A DNA stretch of 64,000 bases from NCBI GenBank assembly GCA_046297095.1, contig JBKCNS010000010.1, positions 1-64,000 of the forward strand, given 5' to 3'. The notes beneath the pieces were generated by a model, which was not told the origin of the DNA, made no database searches, and saw nothing but the letters and a program-made list of their open reading frames with translations. Made by a program: the position numbers and the translations under genes. The stretch comes from JBBATK01 sp046297095 (GTDB lineage: Bacteria > Bacteroidota > Ignavibacteria > Kapaibacteriales > NICIL-2). Shown here one piece after another: positions 50,791 through 59,509 of the stretch (the stretch's first letter is position 1; each line of letters opens with the position of its first letter).

Positions 50791-51453
50791 ATGCCTCAAT
50801 ATTTCATTATACTTCGCAAAGATTTTCTCAGCGAAATCAGAACGCGGCAGTCGCTGTCGGCAGTGCTGCTCTTTGTGTTTAATGCTGTGTTTCTCTGCGT
50901 CCTGGCTCTTGCCGGTGTGCGCGTGTCGCCCGAAGTCTTCAGCGCCTTGTTTTGGCTTACCTTGTTGTTCGGTGCATCGGTGGGAGCTGCCAAGAGCTTT
51001 GTTGCGGAAGAGGACAAAGGCACGGCAACATACCTACGGTTTGTTGCTTCGGCCTCGGGCGTGTTTGTAGGAAAACTCTTCTACAACATCAGCTTGGTTG
51101 CCGTGATTGCTCTGTTCGGATCACTGCTGTTTCTTGTGGTCTTTGCCTTGACGAATGTGGCTAACGTGGAACTCTTTGCACTCACCGCCATAACAGGCGC
51201 TGTAAGCGTGGCCACGGTACTTACACTGTGTGCGGCCATGATATCTCGAGCTTCCGCAAAGAACGCATTACTTCCGGTAGTTGCTTTTCCCATTCTCCTG
51301 CCGGTGATTTTCTTGGGTGTGGATGCTACAACTATGAGCTCGTCGGGCACACCGGCGCCGTATATTCTTTCCAACATTGCCGTGATGTTCGCCTACACTG
51401 TATTACTTGTACTTCTTGCGCTCGTAGTGTTTCCTTTTGTGTGGAGAGATTGA
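50791..51453 (+). CDS. ccmB: Haem exporter permease CcmB
   Basis: Membrane subunit of the CcmABCD haem transporter used in cytochrome c maturation, 220 residues with six hydrophobic helices. LRKDFLSEIRTRQSLSAVLLF is the conserved opening (shown as start LRKDFLSEIR), which supports the ATG at 50791; GTG at 50749 and ATG at 50767 are also in frame. Later marks are FVAEEDKGT and LLPVVAFPILLPVIFLG. No ccmA ATPase gene is next to it. Its stop TGA overlaps the ATG of the permease gene (TGATG at 51451-51455), so translation is probably coupled. Confidence 0.88.
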   Translation: MPQYFIILRKDFLSEIRTRQSLSAVLLFVFNAVFLCVLALAGVRVSPEVFSALFWLTLLFGASVGAAKSFVAEEDKGTATYLRFVASASGVFVGKLFYNISLVAVIALFGSLLFLVVFALTNVANVELFALTAITGAVSVATVLTLCAAMISRASAKNALLPVVAFPILLPVIFLGVDATTMSSSGTPAPYILSNIAVMFAYTVLLVLLALVVFPFVWRD

Positions 51454-52811
51454 TGTCGTTATCGCAACGTGTTACACTACTGCAAGCCACTGCCATCAAC
51501 ATGATCGACATGGTGGGTATCGGGCCTTTTATCGTTACCTCTACCGTGATGACCATCATGGGTGGAGCTAACTGCCTGTATGCCTGGATAGGCGGCGCTA
51601 TTCTGGCACTGCTGGACTCGAAGGTGTGGAGTGAACTTGGTGCCGCCTTTCCTGAAGCCGGCGGGAGTTATGCTTTTCTCCGCGAAACCTACGGAGCAAA
51701 CACCTGGGGCAGAGTACTTTCGTTTCTGTTTATTTGGCAGACATTGTTTCAGTCGTCCTTTGTTGTGGCAAGCGGCGCAATAGGGTTCAGTTCGTACATA
51801 GAATATCTGTTTCCTCTGCCCGGCCTACTTGCCAAGAAATTAGTGGCGGCGGGCGTGGTGGCAGCGGTAACAATGGCGCTGTACCGCAACATAAAGTCTG
51901 TGGCTAAACTTTCGGTGGTGCTTTGGGTGTGTGTAGTGGGAACAATGGTTTGGATTATCGCCAGCGGAATGCTTTTCGGAACAGAGAGCGGAATATCTAC
52001 ATTTTCTCTTGCTCCCCTGAGCTTTGGAGCGCTTGATGTAAAGAACCTTGGAGACTCAATGCAACTCACGGTATATGCCTTCCTGGGATACTACAATGTG
52101 TGCCATTTGGGAAGTGAGATTGTAAATCCGCAGAAGAATATTCCCCGCAGTATGCTCTACTCCATCCTTGGAATTACTGTGTTGTATGTGCTTATGCAGA
52201 TCAGTATTCTTCGTGTGTTGCCCATCCAGGATATTCATGCCAAACAGTTCGTGGTGAGCATGTTCATGGAGCGACTGTATGGACCTGCAGTGGCAAGTGT
52301 GGCAACGGTGTTAGTGCTCGTCATCGCCCTCTCTTCTCTCTTCGCCGTGATTCTTGGATACTCCCGTATTCCCTATGCTGCTGCGCGGCAGGGTAACTTT
52401 CTGAGCGTGTTTGCAAAGACACATCACACCGGTGAGTTTCCGCATGTGTCGTTGCTGTTTATTGGCGGCATTTCGCTTGTGATCACCTTTCTTACGAACG
52501 ATCTGAAGGTAGTGGTTGGCACTATACTTACTATGCGCATTCTTGTGCAGTTTGTGGGACAAGCCATAGGCCTGGCGCTGTACAGAAAGCGCGTCGGAGC
52601 AGACAAGATGCCCTTTAAGATGTGGCTGTACCCCCTACCGCTTGCTGCTGCTGTGGCAATGTGGCTGTGGTTGTTTTTCTCCAGAGACGCTCAGCTTATT
52701 CAGCAAGGTATAGTGTTACTACTGATTGGAGCGGTGGTGTACATTGGCACCGCGAAGCACCGCTCGTGGTTTCCCTTTGTTCCAACTGATACTGCGGGGA
52801 AAACGGCATGA
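51453..52811 (+). CDS. APC-superfamily amino acid permease
   Basis: Twelve-helix secondary transporter of 452 residues. Helix 1 has the unwound IDMVGIGPFIVTS motif of the APC fold; EAGGSYAFLRETYG and the proton/sodium-site region of helix 3 follow; YNVCHLGSEIVNPQKNIPRS corresponds to helix 6 and the loop after it; YSRIPYAAARQGNF matches the helix 8-9 segment. The start ATG overlaps the ccmB stop and its own end overlaps the start of the aspartokinase gene by 4 bases (ATGA at 52808). Amino acid specificity cannot be assigned; linkage to an aspartokinase suggests an amino acid of the aspartate family. Confidence 0.9.
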   Translation: MSLSQRVTLLQATAINMIDMVGIGPFIVTSTVMTIMGGANCLYAWIGGAILALLDSKVWSELGAAFPEAGGSYAFLRETYGANTWGRVLSFLFIWQTLFQSSFVVASGAIGFSSYIEYLFPLPGLLAKKLVAAGVVAAVTMALYRNIKSVAKLSVVLWVCVVGTMVWIIASGMLFGTESGISTFSLAPLSFGALDVKNLGDSMQLTVYAFLGYYNVCHLGSEIVNPQKNIPRSMLYSILGITVLYVLMQISILRVLPIQDIHAKQFVVSMFMERLYGPAVASVATVLVLVIALSSLFAVILGYSRIPYAAARQGNFLSVFAKTHHTGEFPHVSLLFIGGISLVITFLTNDLKVVVGTILTMRILVQFVGQAIGLALYRKRVGADKMPFKMWLYPLPLAAAVAMWLWLFFSRDAQLIQQGIVLLLIGAVVYIGTAKHRSWFPFVPTDTAGKTA

Positions 52812-54082
52812 ACATATGTAAGTTCGGTGGATCAATTCTGAACTCGGCAAACAACATCTCCTTGTTGTGCCAAGCGGTGGCGTCCCTGCGCTCCGAAGGC
52901 GTGGTGGTGGTGGTATCTGCATTGTCTTCCACAACACGCGAGTTAGAAAAAGCCTCGATGGATGCAAGTGTTGGTAACATCGATGCGGCGCTTTCTGCAA
53001 TACGACTCATCGAAGATCGCACAGCTTCATTGGCACATGAATTTTTGGGCGATGGCCCTGAATGGGCAGGATACTGCTCCGCTGCCGGTGATATTGCGAA
53101 CCGCGCGACTACGATACTCCGAGGAATCAGTGCCACCCGCCAGCGCACAAACAAAGTTGGCCACATGTTCAGAGCATTGGGCGAGGATTGGGCGCTTGCT
53201 CTTATTGGCGCCGCACTTCGCAAGCATTCTGTTGGAAGTGAAACGGTGGACGCACGACGGGTGATTCGAACCTCTGACCACAACCGGGCGGTTTGCGTTC
53301 CTGATTTCGAGCAGACCTTTGCCGCGGTTCAAGCTATTGTAGCACCGGCGCTTCAGCGAAGTGGTTGTGTACTTATCCAAGGTTATGTGGGATCCGACAA
53401 TCAGGGCGAGACTACCACCATGGGCAGCGAAAGTTCCAATCTTAGTGCGGCTCTGCTCGCAAGCTGTCTGCCTGCTGATTCGGTGACGCTATTCACCGAT
53501 GTACCGGGCGTGATGTCCGCCGATCCACTGGAAGCAGACGACGCGCAGCTTATTGAATCGATGGATTATCATACGGCCCACAGACTTGCCGTGCACGGAG
53601 TAAAGCTTCTGTTCCCCACCATGATACCGCTGCTTCAAAACGCCGGTATTCCGTTGGTGGTGCGCTCTCTGCACCGGCCTGAAGGCATTGGCACCACAAT
53701 CAGCAGCACGCCTGCGATACGATCGGTGCGATGTATTATCTCGCAGGGCGCTCGCATCGCATTCAATGATTTCGCTTCACCAACAACGAACGATGAACGT
53801 GATATTCTGCTTGTACAAAGTGCATCGGGCAACGTTCACATCGGCCATTGCAGCGAAATCACTCTACGCGATACAGGTGATTCAGCAATATCTCTCGTAA
53901 CTGTTTTTCATCAGGGCATTCCCGGCGCCGATATACTCAAGCAAGCGGCGGAGCGCGCCGCGTCAGGGGAAATTGCTATTCGTGGCGTTTGGACGCTCGC
54001 TCCCGACCTCTGCTGTATTGCGGTTCCTGAAGAACATCAATCACAGATAGCGGCACATCTTCACGGCATGCTGATCGCATAA
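52808..54082 (+). CDS. lysC: Aspartokinase-family protein
   Basis: Amino acid kinase of 424 residues resembling aspartokinase, first step to lysine, threonine and methionine. Visible: NICKFGGSIL at the N-terminus, VVVVVSALSSTTRELE, the DARRVIRTSD segment, GETTTMGSESSNLSAALLAS, LFTDVPGVMSADP and VHGVKLLFPTMIPLL, then two ACT-like regulatory segments. In the usual family motif the stretch after TTLG is RGGSDY; here it is SESSNL, so the Arg and the Asp are replaced by Ser and Asn. That may reflect a lineage variant or altered activity. Overlaps the permease gene by 4 bases; followed by a G/T-rich repeat and a terminator. Confidence 0.85.
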   Translation: MNICKFGGSILNSANNISLLCQAVASLRSEGVVVVVSALSSTTRELEKASMDASVGNIDAALSAIRLIEDRTASLAHEFLGDGPEWAGYCSAAGDIANRATTILRGISATRQRTNKVGHMFRALGEDWALALIGAALRKHSVGSETVDARRVIRTSDHNRAVCVPDFEQTFAAVQAIVAPALQRSGCVLIQGYVGSDNQGETTTMGSESSNLSAALLASCLPADSVTLFTDVPGVMSADPLEADDAQLIESMDYHTAHRLAVHGVKLLFPTMIPLLQNAGIPLVVRSLHRPEGIGTTISSTPAIRSVRCIISQGARIAFNDFASPTTNDERDILLVQSASGNVHIGHCSEITLRDTGDSAISLVTVFHQGIPGADILKQAAERAASGEIAIRGVWTLAPDLCCIAVPEEHQSQIAAHLHGMLIA

Positions 54083-54086
54083 GCGC

Positions 54087-54138
54087 GGATTGGATAGGAT
54101 TGGTTCGGCTCGGATTGCTTTGGATTGCCTTTGGTTGG
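54087..54138 (+). repeat. Degenerate GGATTGG repeat after the aspartokinase gene
   Basis: ggattgg or close variants start at 54087, 54097, 54112, 54122 and 54133, a spacing of about 10-15 bases, directly after the stop codon. Confidence 0.8.
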
Positions 54139-54165
54139 TCCGGCTCTACATCAAGCACAAAAAGA

Positions 54166-54198
54166 AAACGGCCGCCTTTAATACAAGGGCGGCCGTTT
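54166..54198 (+). terminator. Bidirectional terminator between aspartokinase and lipoprotein genes
   Basis: AAACGGCCGCC / GGCGGCCGTTT perfect 11-bp stem (54166-54176, 54188-54198) with an 11-base loop and flanking A/T, between convergent genes. Confidence 0.92.
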
Positions 54199-54324
54199 CG
54201 TTTGACATTGTCGTGCATTGAGTCGAAGCCGGCAACGTGGTATGTGTTCGTCTACCCTCGAACTTTCAAAAGGTAATGATAACAAGAACCATCGGCCAAA
54301 AGCTCGTTGACCCTGTTGCCCTTC

Positions 54325-55182
54325 TTACTTGATAGGACGCTTGCCTGCACAGGGATCACCACCGTTCAACCACAAGTTCCACTTAACCAGTTGGTCGGGT
54401 GTGAGCATCGCAGCGATATCGGCATAGAGTTTAGCCTGAATCGCTTTGAGTGCTGCTTGATATGCATCCATTGCTGCCTTGCGATCGGCTGCGGTGGACG
54501 CAAGGGCTGCACGAAGATCGGCGCGAGCTGCTTCTAGCTGTGAGCGCAAATCTTTGGATTCCGCTTCGAACTGAGCACGGAGATCTGCCATTTGTTGCTT
54601 TGCTTGCTCTCTGGTAAGAGTACCGGCCTTCACTTGAGCCATGATGTCGTTCGACATTTCACGATACTTAGCTTGCATTGCCTTCAATTGACGCTGAGCT
54701 TCCATTGTTGCCGCGCGATATGTAGCCATCGCAGCGCTGTCCTTGGAACGAATGGGTGCCAGAGCTGCGCGATATGCATCGTTAGCAGCACGAGTAGCCA
54801 AACCTGACTGCTCCATCAACAACTTGAGTTGAACCATTTGTGCGGAATCAAGACCAAGGCAATCGATAGGCAGACGGCGCATACGAGTTTTGCCGAAATC
54901 TTTATCGCTACCACCACGGATACTTGTGTCGCGAATGGTTGTGTCCTTGTCGGAGCCACCACCGCGCGGGGGATCAAGAGCAACAACATCAGAGTTGTTG
55001 TCTACACCTGCCACGGAAAAGTCGGGCGCTATCACATCATTACCTTGACTAACCATCGGTACTACTTCGCTACCCGAAGCAACCGGACCATTAGAGCTCG
55101 AGCTGCAGCTTTGCATCACCAAGCCCAAACCGAAAACACCAACCAGGGCCAAGCCTGCAAGTGTTTGTTTGAATGTTTTCAT
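54325..55182 (-). CDS. Lipoprotein with Spy/CpxP-like helical domain
   Basis: Predicted lipoprotein of 285 residues: signal LAGLALVGVFGLGLVMQSC with the lipidated Cys26, then a polar linker holding a repeated RGGSDKD element (about 70-95). The second half is nearly all helical and rich in Ala, Lys, Gln and Glu. Two related segments, APIRSKDSAAMATYRAAT and LASTAADRKAAMDAYQAA, suggest internal duplication. The end LTPDQLVKWNLWLNGGD resembles the LTxxQ motif of Spy/CpxP periplasmic chaperones. A role in envelope stress or protein holding is inferred, not shown. Its 5' leader contains three short tandem duplications (55214-55297). Confidence 0.75.
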   Translation of the reverse strand: MKTFKQTLAGLALVGVFGLGLVMQSCSSSSNGPVASGSEVVPMVSQGNDVIAPDFSVAGVDNNSDVVALDPPRGGGSDKDTTIRDTSIRGGSDKDFGKTRMRRLPIDCLGLDSAQMVQLKLLMEQSGLATRAANDAYRAALAPIRSKDSAAMATYRAATMEAQRQLKAMQAKYREMSNDIMAQVKAGTLTREQAKQQMADLRAQFEAESKDLRSQLEAARADLRAALASTAADRKAAMDAYQAALKAIQAKLYADIAAMLTPDQLVKWNLWLNGGDPCAGKRPIK

Positions 55183-55873
55183 AAAACCTCCGTTGTGAAA
55201 AATGATTATGGATTACTGATTTGTGTACTGATTTGTTTGTCGTTTCAGTTTAGTTCTTCAGCTCAGTTCTTCACTTGTGCTAAATCTTGTGCTAAATACA
55301 GCATGTGAGCATTTATTCTGAACCTGCTTTCGAACACTGACGCGCTGTTTAGCCTATAGACGCCTGTAGCCGGGATTTGGTTTGATTCAGCCTTTACCTT
55401 TTTTAGTTCGTGCTTAGACCATCGTTTCATCCTGACCGAACCTCTACTCTCGAGGCTTGCAAAAATGCCCATAAATGTCCAACCAACTTGCACACCGACG
55501 ACTTCTTGAACTTCTTACTGCCTTCGTTCAATCTCCATCTATCGTTCGAGCCGGTACTCGTAGGCAAACCTGTTCCCACCATATTCGTCCGCGTCTTCAT
55601 CGTTACTTCTACATCTGCATTCTTCATCGCCCTTGACAACAGTAACAATGGAGAAAAAAAAACGTTACAGCATTTGCGAAAAAAAAATGGCCGAGGGCTT
55701 ATGTCCCGAAACAAACGTGTTTTTGCGTAAAAACGGCGCTTTTTTATAACGCTTCCCAAGCAACGGCCACTTTACTTCATTCTTTTCGCAATCAACTATT
55801 CGCAACGCCGCGGTTTGCTATATTGAACACACCTGCAGCATCGCATACCACATCCTTCGGGAGCATTGATTCC
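55183..55873. other. Gene-poor 691-bp region
   Basis: No credible gene. It holds the lipoprotein leader with tandem duplications (55214-55297), a C/T-rich middle part, two A runs (around 55652-55660 and 55680-55687) with gttacagcatttgcg between, and the upstream region of the GCS2 gene. Open frames of up to 110 codons occur on both strands but have no motifs and overlap each other. Confidence 0.6.
55214..55297 (+). repeat. Three consecutive 12-13 bp tandem duplications
   Basis: tactgatttgtg/tactgatttgtt (55214-55225, 55226-55237); agttcttca repeated at a 13-bp period (55252, 55265); cttgtgctaaat repeated exactly (55274-55285, 55286-55297). All lie in the leader of the lipoprotein gene. Confidence 0.95.
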
Positions 55874-57127
55874 ATGAAATACGCCGACCAGTTTTCTAAC
55901 TCTCTTCGGGCTTCAAATCCATACGAGCGACCCTCGTTCACCATAGGCATCGAAGAGGAATACATGATCATCGATCCCAAGACCTATGATCTGAAGTCGC
56001 ACATAGATCTTGAATTGATTTCCAAAGGAAGAATGATTCTGCAAGAGCATGTAAAGCCCGAGATGCACGGCTCGATGCTCGAGATAGGCACAGGCATTTG
56101 CCGCAACACAAAAGAAGCACACTACGAACTCACGAAGATTCGCTCTATGGTCGCGCATTTGGCGAAGTCGAACAATTTATTGCTGGGCGCGGCTTCCACC
56201 CATCCTTTTGCGCGATGGCAGGAGCAGGAAATTTATCCCGACGAGCACTATCAAAATGTGGTTCGAGACATGCAAATGCTGGCTCGTTCACTGCTCATTT
56301 TCGGTATGCATATTCATATCGGAATAGAGAATCGTGAGACCCAAATTCAGATTATGAATGTGATGCGGTATTTCTTGCCGCACATTCTTGCAATCAGTAC
56401 CAACTCACCGTTCTGGATGGGAATGGACACGGGCTTAAAATCGTATAGATCGAAGATCTTTGAACGCTTCCCCCGAACCAATATCCCCGATTACTTTGCC
56501 AGTTGGGGCGAGTACGAGAGTTATGTGGATTTGCTGATGCGCACTAATTGCATCGACAACCCTAAAAAAATCTGGTGGGATATTCGCCCTCACCCCACCT
56601 TCCCCACCCTGGAAGTTCGCATATGCGATTTACCCATGCGTGTGGACGAGACCATTGCTATCGTTGCTTTGGTTCAAGCGCTGGCCGCCAAGCTGTTTTC
56701 TTTGTACGAGAAAAATCTCAGCTTCAGGGTATATCCGCGAATGCTTCTCATGGAGAATAAATGGCGAGCTGTACGCTACGGCCTAGACGGTAAACTGATA
56801 GACTTTGGCCGTCAGCAGGAGTATCCTGCCAAAGACTTGATTCGTGAACTTTTGGATTTTGTGGACGATGTTGTGGACGGCCTTGGCAGCCGTCAGCATC
56901 TGGAATACATCTACCAGATACTCGAAATGGGTAGCGGCGCCGACCGCCAGTTACGAGTGTTTGAACAAACCAAGAGCATCGAGAAAGTAGTGGAGTACAT
57001 TCACAAGGAATGTACCATCGGTCTGATAGAAGACGTCAGCCCTTTTCTTGCTACCGAGCTCAAAGCACCGTCTGAAGACGCCGTGCGGGAAAAGTTAACA
57101 TCGCTCACGCCCCCTAAAGACATCTAG
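55874..57127 (+). CDS. GCS2-family carboxylate-amine ligase (YbdK-like)
   Basis: ATP-dependent ligase of the glutamate-cysteine ligase 2 family, 417 residues from the ATG at 55874 (CGGGAG upstream); TTG at 55823 is an alternative. Marks: FTIGIEEEYMIID at the start (metal/substrate Glu cluster), MLEIGTGICRN, GMHIHIGIENRE, STNSPFWMGMDTGLKSYRS and PTLEVRICDLPM. Family members make gamma-glutamyl or related amide bonds; true glutathione synthesis in such organisms is uncertain, so no symbol is given. Possible -10 TATATT just upstream. Confidence 0.9.
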   Translation: MKYADQFSNSLRASNPYERPSFTIGIEEEYMIIDPKTYDLKSHIDLELISKGRMILQEHVKPEMHGSMLEIGTGICRNTKEAHYELTKIRSMVAHLAKSNNLLLGAASTHPFARWQEQEIYPDEHYQNVVRDMQMLARSLLIFGMHIHIGIENRETQIQIMNVMRYFLPHILAISTNSPFWMGMDTGLKSYRSKIFERFPRTNIPDYFASWGEYESYVDLLMRTNCIDNPKKIWWDIRPHPTFPTLEVRICDLPMRVDETIAIVALVQALAAKLFSLYEKNLSFRVYPRMLLMENKWRAVRYGLDGKLIDFGRQQEYPAKDLIRELLDFVDDVVDGLGSRQHLEYIYQILEMGSGADRQLRVFEQTKSIEKVVEYIHKECTIGLIEDVSPFLATELKAPSEDAVREKLTSLTPPKDI

Positions 57128-57158
57128 TTCGGACTGCTTCGCAAGAGGACAGGTCTCG

Positions 57159-57166
57159 TATCTTTG
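57159..57166 (+). promoter_or_regulatory. TAnnTTTG promoter element of the FKBP gene
   Basis: TATCTTTG, full match to the Bacteroidota -7 consensus, 21 bases before the ATG at 57188 and 31 bases past the previous stop. No clear -33 TTG. Confidence 0.4.
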
Positions 57167-57187
57167 TGCTCACATTATTTGATTTCT

Positions 57188-57994
57188 ATGAAACACATCG
57201 CACTCGCGCTTGCTTGCAGTATTGCTTGCTCAGGCATAAGCGCTTCGGCGGGAACAACACCGTCAGCCAAGAAAAAATCTTCAGCCAAAACTCAAGAGGC
57301 AGCTCCTGCCGCCCCGGCAGCTGCTCCGCAGACCGTCTTGCAGCTGGCAGACTTTCGTGATAGCCTCAGCTATGCTCTTGGCGTCAACATGATCGGTATG
57401 ATCAAGCAACAACAGATAGATATCAACCCCATGATCCTGATGCGCTCTCTCGAGGACGCGTTCACAGGTCAAAAGCCCGTAATGAACGAGCAGGACATGA
57501 TGCGTTGCTTCCAGCAATTCGAGCAGTCTCGCCAACAAGCGTCAGCATCGGAGAATTCTTCATCAACAAACAAATCCAACGGACCATCTATGGACGAGAA
57601 CAAAGCAAAGGGCGCGGCCTATATGGCAGAGAACGCAAAGAAAGCAGGAGTAATGACCACCGCAAGTGGTTTGCAGTATCGCGTGATCACTCAAGGTACG
57701 GGCGCAAAGCCCACGGCTGCCGATAAGGTTAAAGTGCACTACAAAGGCACGCTGGTAGACGGCACGGAGTTCGACAGCTCATACAAGCGCGGCGAACCTA
57801 TCGAGTTCCCGTTGAGCGGCGTTATCAAGGGCTGGACCGAAGGCGTTCAACTGATGAGCGTCGGTTCGAAGTTCGAATTCACCATACCCTCCGAGCTGGC
57901 ATATGGCGATCGCGAAGTGGGCGGTGTTATTCCCGGCGGATCAACTTTAGTGTTTGAAGTGGAACTTCTCGACATTCCCTCGCAATCCAAGTAA
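57188..57994 (+). CDS. FKBP-type peptidyl-prolyl isomerase (FkpA/Mip-like)
   Basis: Periplasmic or surface prolyl isomerase/chaperone, 268 residues. Signal peptide HIALALACSIACSGISASAG, an Ala/Pro linker, a helical dimerisation domain (about 50-150, DSLSYALGVNMIGMI), a Ser/Asn-rich spacer, and the C-terminal FKBP domain. That domain has VHYKGTLVDGTEFDSSY, FPLSGVIKGWTEGVQLM, IPSELAYGDREVGGVIP and TLVFEVELLDI. All core residues of the active-site pocket (Tyr, Phe, Asp, Trp) are present. Rhodanese gene starts 2 bp after its stop, implying one operon. Confidence 0.94.
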   Translation: MKHIALALACSIACSGISASAGTTPSAKKKSSAKTQEAAPAAPAAAPQTVLQLADFRDSLSYALGVNMIGMIKQQQIDINPMILMRSLEDAFTGQKPVMNEQDMMRCFQQFEQSRQQASASENSSSTNKSNGPSMDENKAKGAAYMAENAKKAGVMTTASGLQYRVITQGTGAKPTAADKVKVHYKGTLVDGTEFDSSYKRGEPIEFPLSGVIKGWTEGVQLMSVGSKFEFTIPSELAYGDREVGGVIPGGSTLVFEVELLDIPSQSK

Positions 57995-57996
57995 CG

Positions 57997-58458
57997 ATGA
58001 GTGAATCTCGACGATATTGTGTGATAGCTCTTCTTGCCGTTCTTGTAATCTCGGCGCCGCGCCTGGCTTCAAGCGGTATGCAGACCACAAACACACCGGA
58101 GCAGAGTGGCAGACGCATAAAACTCGACACCATCAAAGTGGAAGGATTTCGCCCGCAGGATGTGAAGGTTATCATTGATCACAAGGGTGCGAACCCTGTG
58201 CTCCTTGATGTGCGCACACCGGAGGAGTTTGCTCAAGGTCATTTGAATGGCGCGATCAACATTCCTCTTATGCAAATCGAGAAACGTTTGGCGTCGCTTC
58301 GCAAGTACAAAAAACGAACCATCATAACCATGTGTGACAAGGGTGTGCGCGGCATGCAAGCATGCGGCATACTGGTTGCCAACAACATAGGTTGGACCTA
58401 TTACATGAAGACTGGCATCGATGGTTGGGTACAAGCAGGACTGCCGCTGGAGAAGTAA
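57997..58458 (+). CDS. Exported rhodanese-like protein
   Basis: Single rhodanese domain of 153 residues behind an N-terminal hydrophobic signal (YCVIALLAVLVISAPRLAS). The domain has LLDVRTPEEFAQGHLNGAINIP and the active-site loop MCDKGVRG with Cys113, so sulfur transfer is possible. Two bases separate it from the FKBP gene. It may act on thiols or sulfur compounds in the periplasm; substrate unknown. Confidence 0.9.
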   Translation: MSESRRYCVIALLAVLVISAPRLASSGMQTTNTPEQSGRRIKLDTIKVEGFRPQDVKVIIDHKGANPVLLDVRTPEEFAQGHLNGAINIPLMQIEKRLASLRKYKKRTIITMCDKGVRGMQACGILVANNIGWTYYMKTGIDGWVQAGLPLEK

Positions 58459-58486
58459 AAGGACGTCGAACAACAAGTCGATGAAT

Positions 58487-58518
58487 AAAAAACGCCGTGT
58501 GAACACACGGCGTTTTTT
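58487..58518 (+). terminator. Bidirectional terminator, overlaps the polyprenyl synthase stop
   Basis: Fourteen-bp perfect stem AAAAAACGCCGTGT / ACACGGCGTTTTTT (58487-58500, 58505-58518) with GAAC loop. The right arm runs into the stop codon of the convergent prenyltransferase gene. Confidence 0.95.
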
Positions 58519-59509
58519 ATTTCTTACGATGATGCAGAGTTCGTACCAGTTCTTCAAGATTATCGCGGCCCGTGCCGGCAGGCAGTCTGCTTAACAGCTC
58601 ATGTGCTTTGGAAAAATGCGACTCGATTGCGGCACGTGTTTCCTCAAACACACCAAGTCGCTCCATAAGGCTGCGCATTGCGTGTACATCCTGGGTGGGC
58701 AATCCGTTGAAGTCGTAGAATCGCCGGATCAACTCGCGGTCTTCGCTGTCGGTGGCAAGATCTTCGGTACGAAGTATCATGTAGGTTTTCTTCCCTTCCA
58801 CTATGTCCTGTCCTATAGTTTTTCCAAGCTCGGTTTGATCTGCCGTTAGATCCAGTAGATCGTCCTGCATCTGAAATGCAAGGCCGGCTTCGCGAGCAAA
58901 ACTGCGAACGATGGGAATATCACTAGCGGGGGCTCCCGCAAGAACTGCTCCGATAGCGGCTGCTATTTCGGGAAGTCTCGCTGTTTTCTTTTCGATCATA
59001 AGCATGTAGTCTGCCATGGTTACGTCTCTGCGCACGGCAAAATCCAGATCCATGGCCTGACCCTCGCACACCTCGATGAACCCCTCCGTGAAGAGTTCAA
59101 TCATGCGGGCAACTACTTCAGATGGCGCGCTTTCTACAAGCAAACGATAGGCAATACCCATCATAACATCACCGCACAAAATGGCCGTAGCATCATTCCA
59201 TTTGCGATGCACCGTAGGTGAGCCACGGCGCAGCTCGGCTTTATCCATGATGTCGTCGTGCACCAGCGTCAGTGTGTGCATGATCTCGATGGCAAGGCCG
59301 GCCTGCATAGCTGCATTACCTTCAAAACCATACATCCGGGACGCGAAAATGGTCATCATTGGCCGCACGCGCTTGCCCGAACCTGCCATAGAATACGCAA
59401 ACGGTTCGTACAGCGTGGCCGGACTGATATAGCGCTCTATTACTTGCCCCAACTCGTCGTCGATGGCTTTACGCATATTGTCCATTACTGTTTTTTCAAC
59501 GCTGCCCAT
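58517..59509 (-). CDS. Trans-polyprenyl diphosphate synthase
   Basis: Chain-elongating prenyltransferase, 330 residues, condensing IPP with allylic diphosphates (octaprenyl, geranylgeranyl or farnesyl range). Two aspartate-rich motifs are present: LVHDDIMD near residue 85 and FQMQDDLLD near 218, with GSGKRVRPMM before the first and KKTARLPEIAAAIG between. The ATG at 59509 is preferred; an in-frame TTG at 59530 lies in a tandem repeat. Product length cannot be given with confidence. Together with ispG and fni it supports a MEP-based isoprenoid/quinone route. Confidence 0.92.
   Translation of the reverse strand: MGSVEKTVMDNMRKAIDDELGQVIERYISPATLYEPFAYSMAGSGKRVRPMMTIFASRMYGFEGNAAMQAGLAIEIMHTLTLVHDDIMDKAELRRGSPTVHRKWNDATAILCGDVMMGIAYRLLVESAPSEVVARMIELFTEGFIEVCEGQAMDLDFAVRRDVTMADYMLMIEKKTARLPEIAAAIGAVLAGAPASDIPIVRSFAREAGLAFQMQDDLLDLTADQTELGKTIGQDIVEGKKTYMILRTEDLATDSEDRELIRRFYDFNGLPTQDVHAMRSLMERLGVFEETRAAIESHFSKAHELLSRLPAGTGRDNLEELVRTLHHRKK

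Noticed and set aside
53255..53290. tRNA-like stretch on the minus strand (GGTTCGAATC in a T-arm-like setting)
   Set aside because: It lies inside the aspartokinase frame, encodes the conserved DARRVIRTSD segment, and no anticodon or acceptor stem can be formed around it.
55427..55759. 110-codon open frame on the minus strand in the gene-poor region, overlapping a 106-codon frame on the plus strand
   Set aside because: No motif, homopolymer-rich codons, mutual overlap and no ribosome-binding site; treated as chance.
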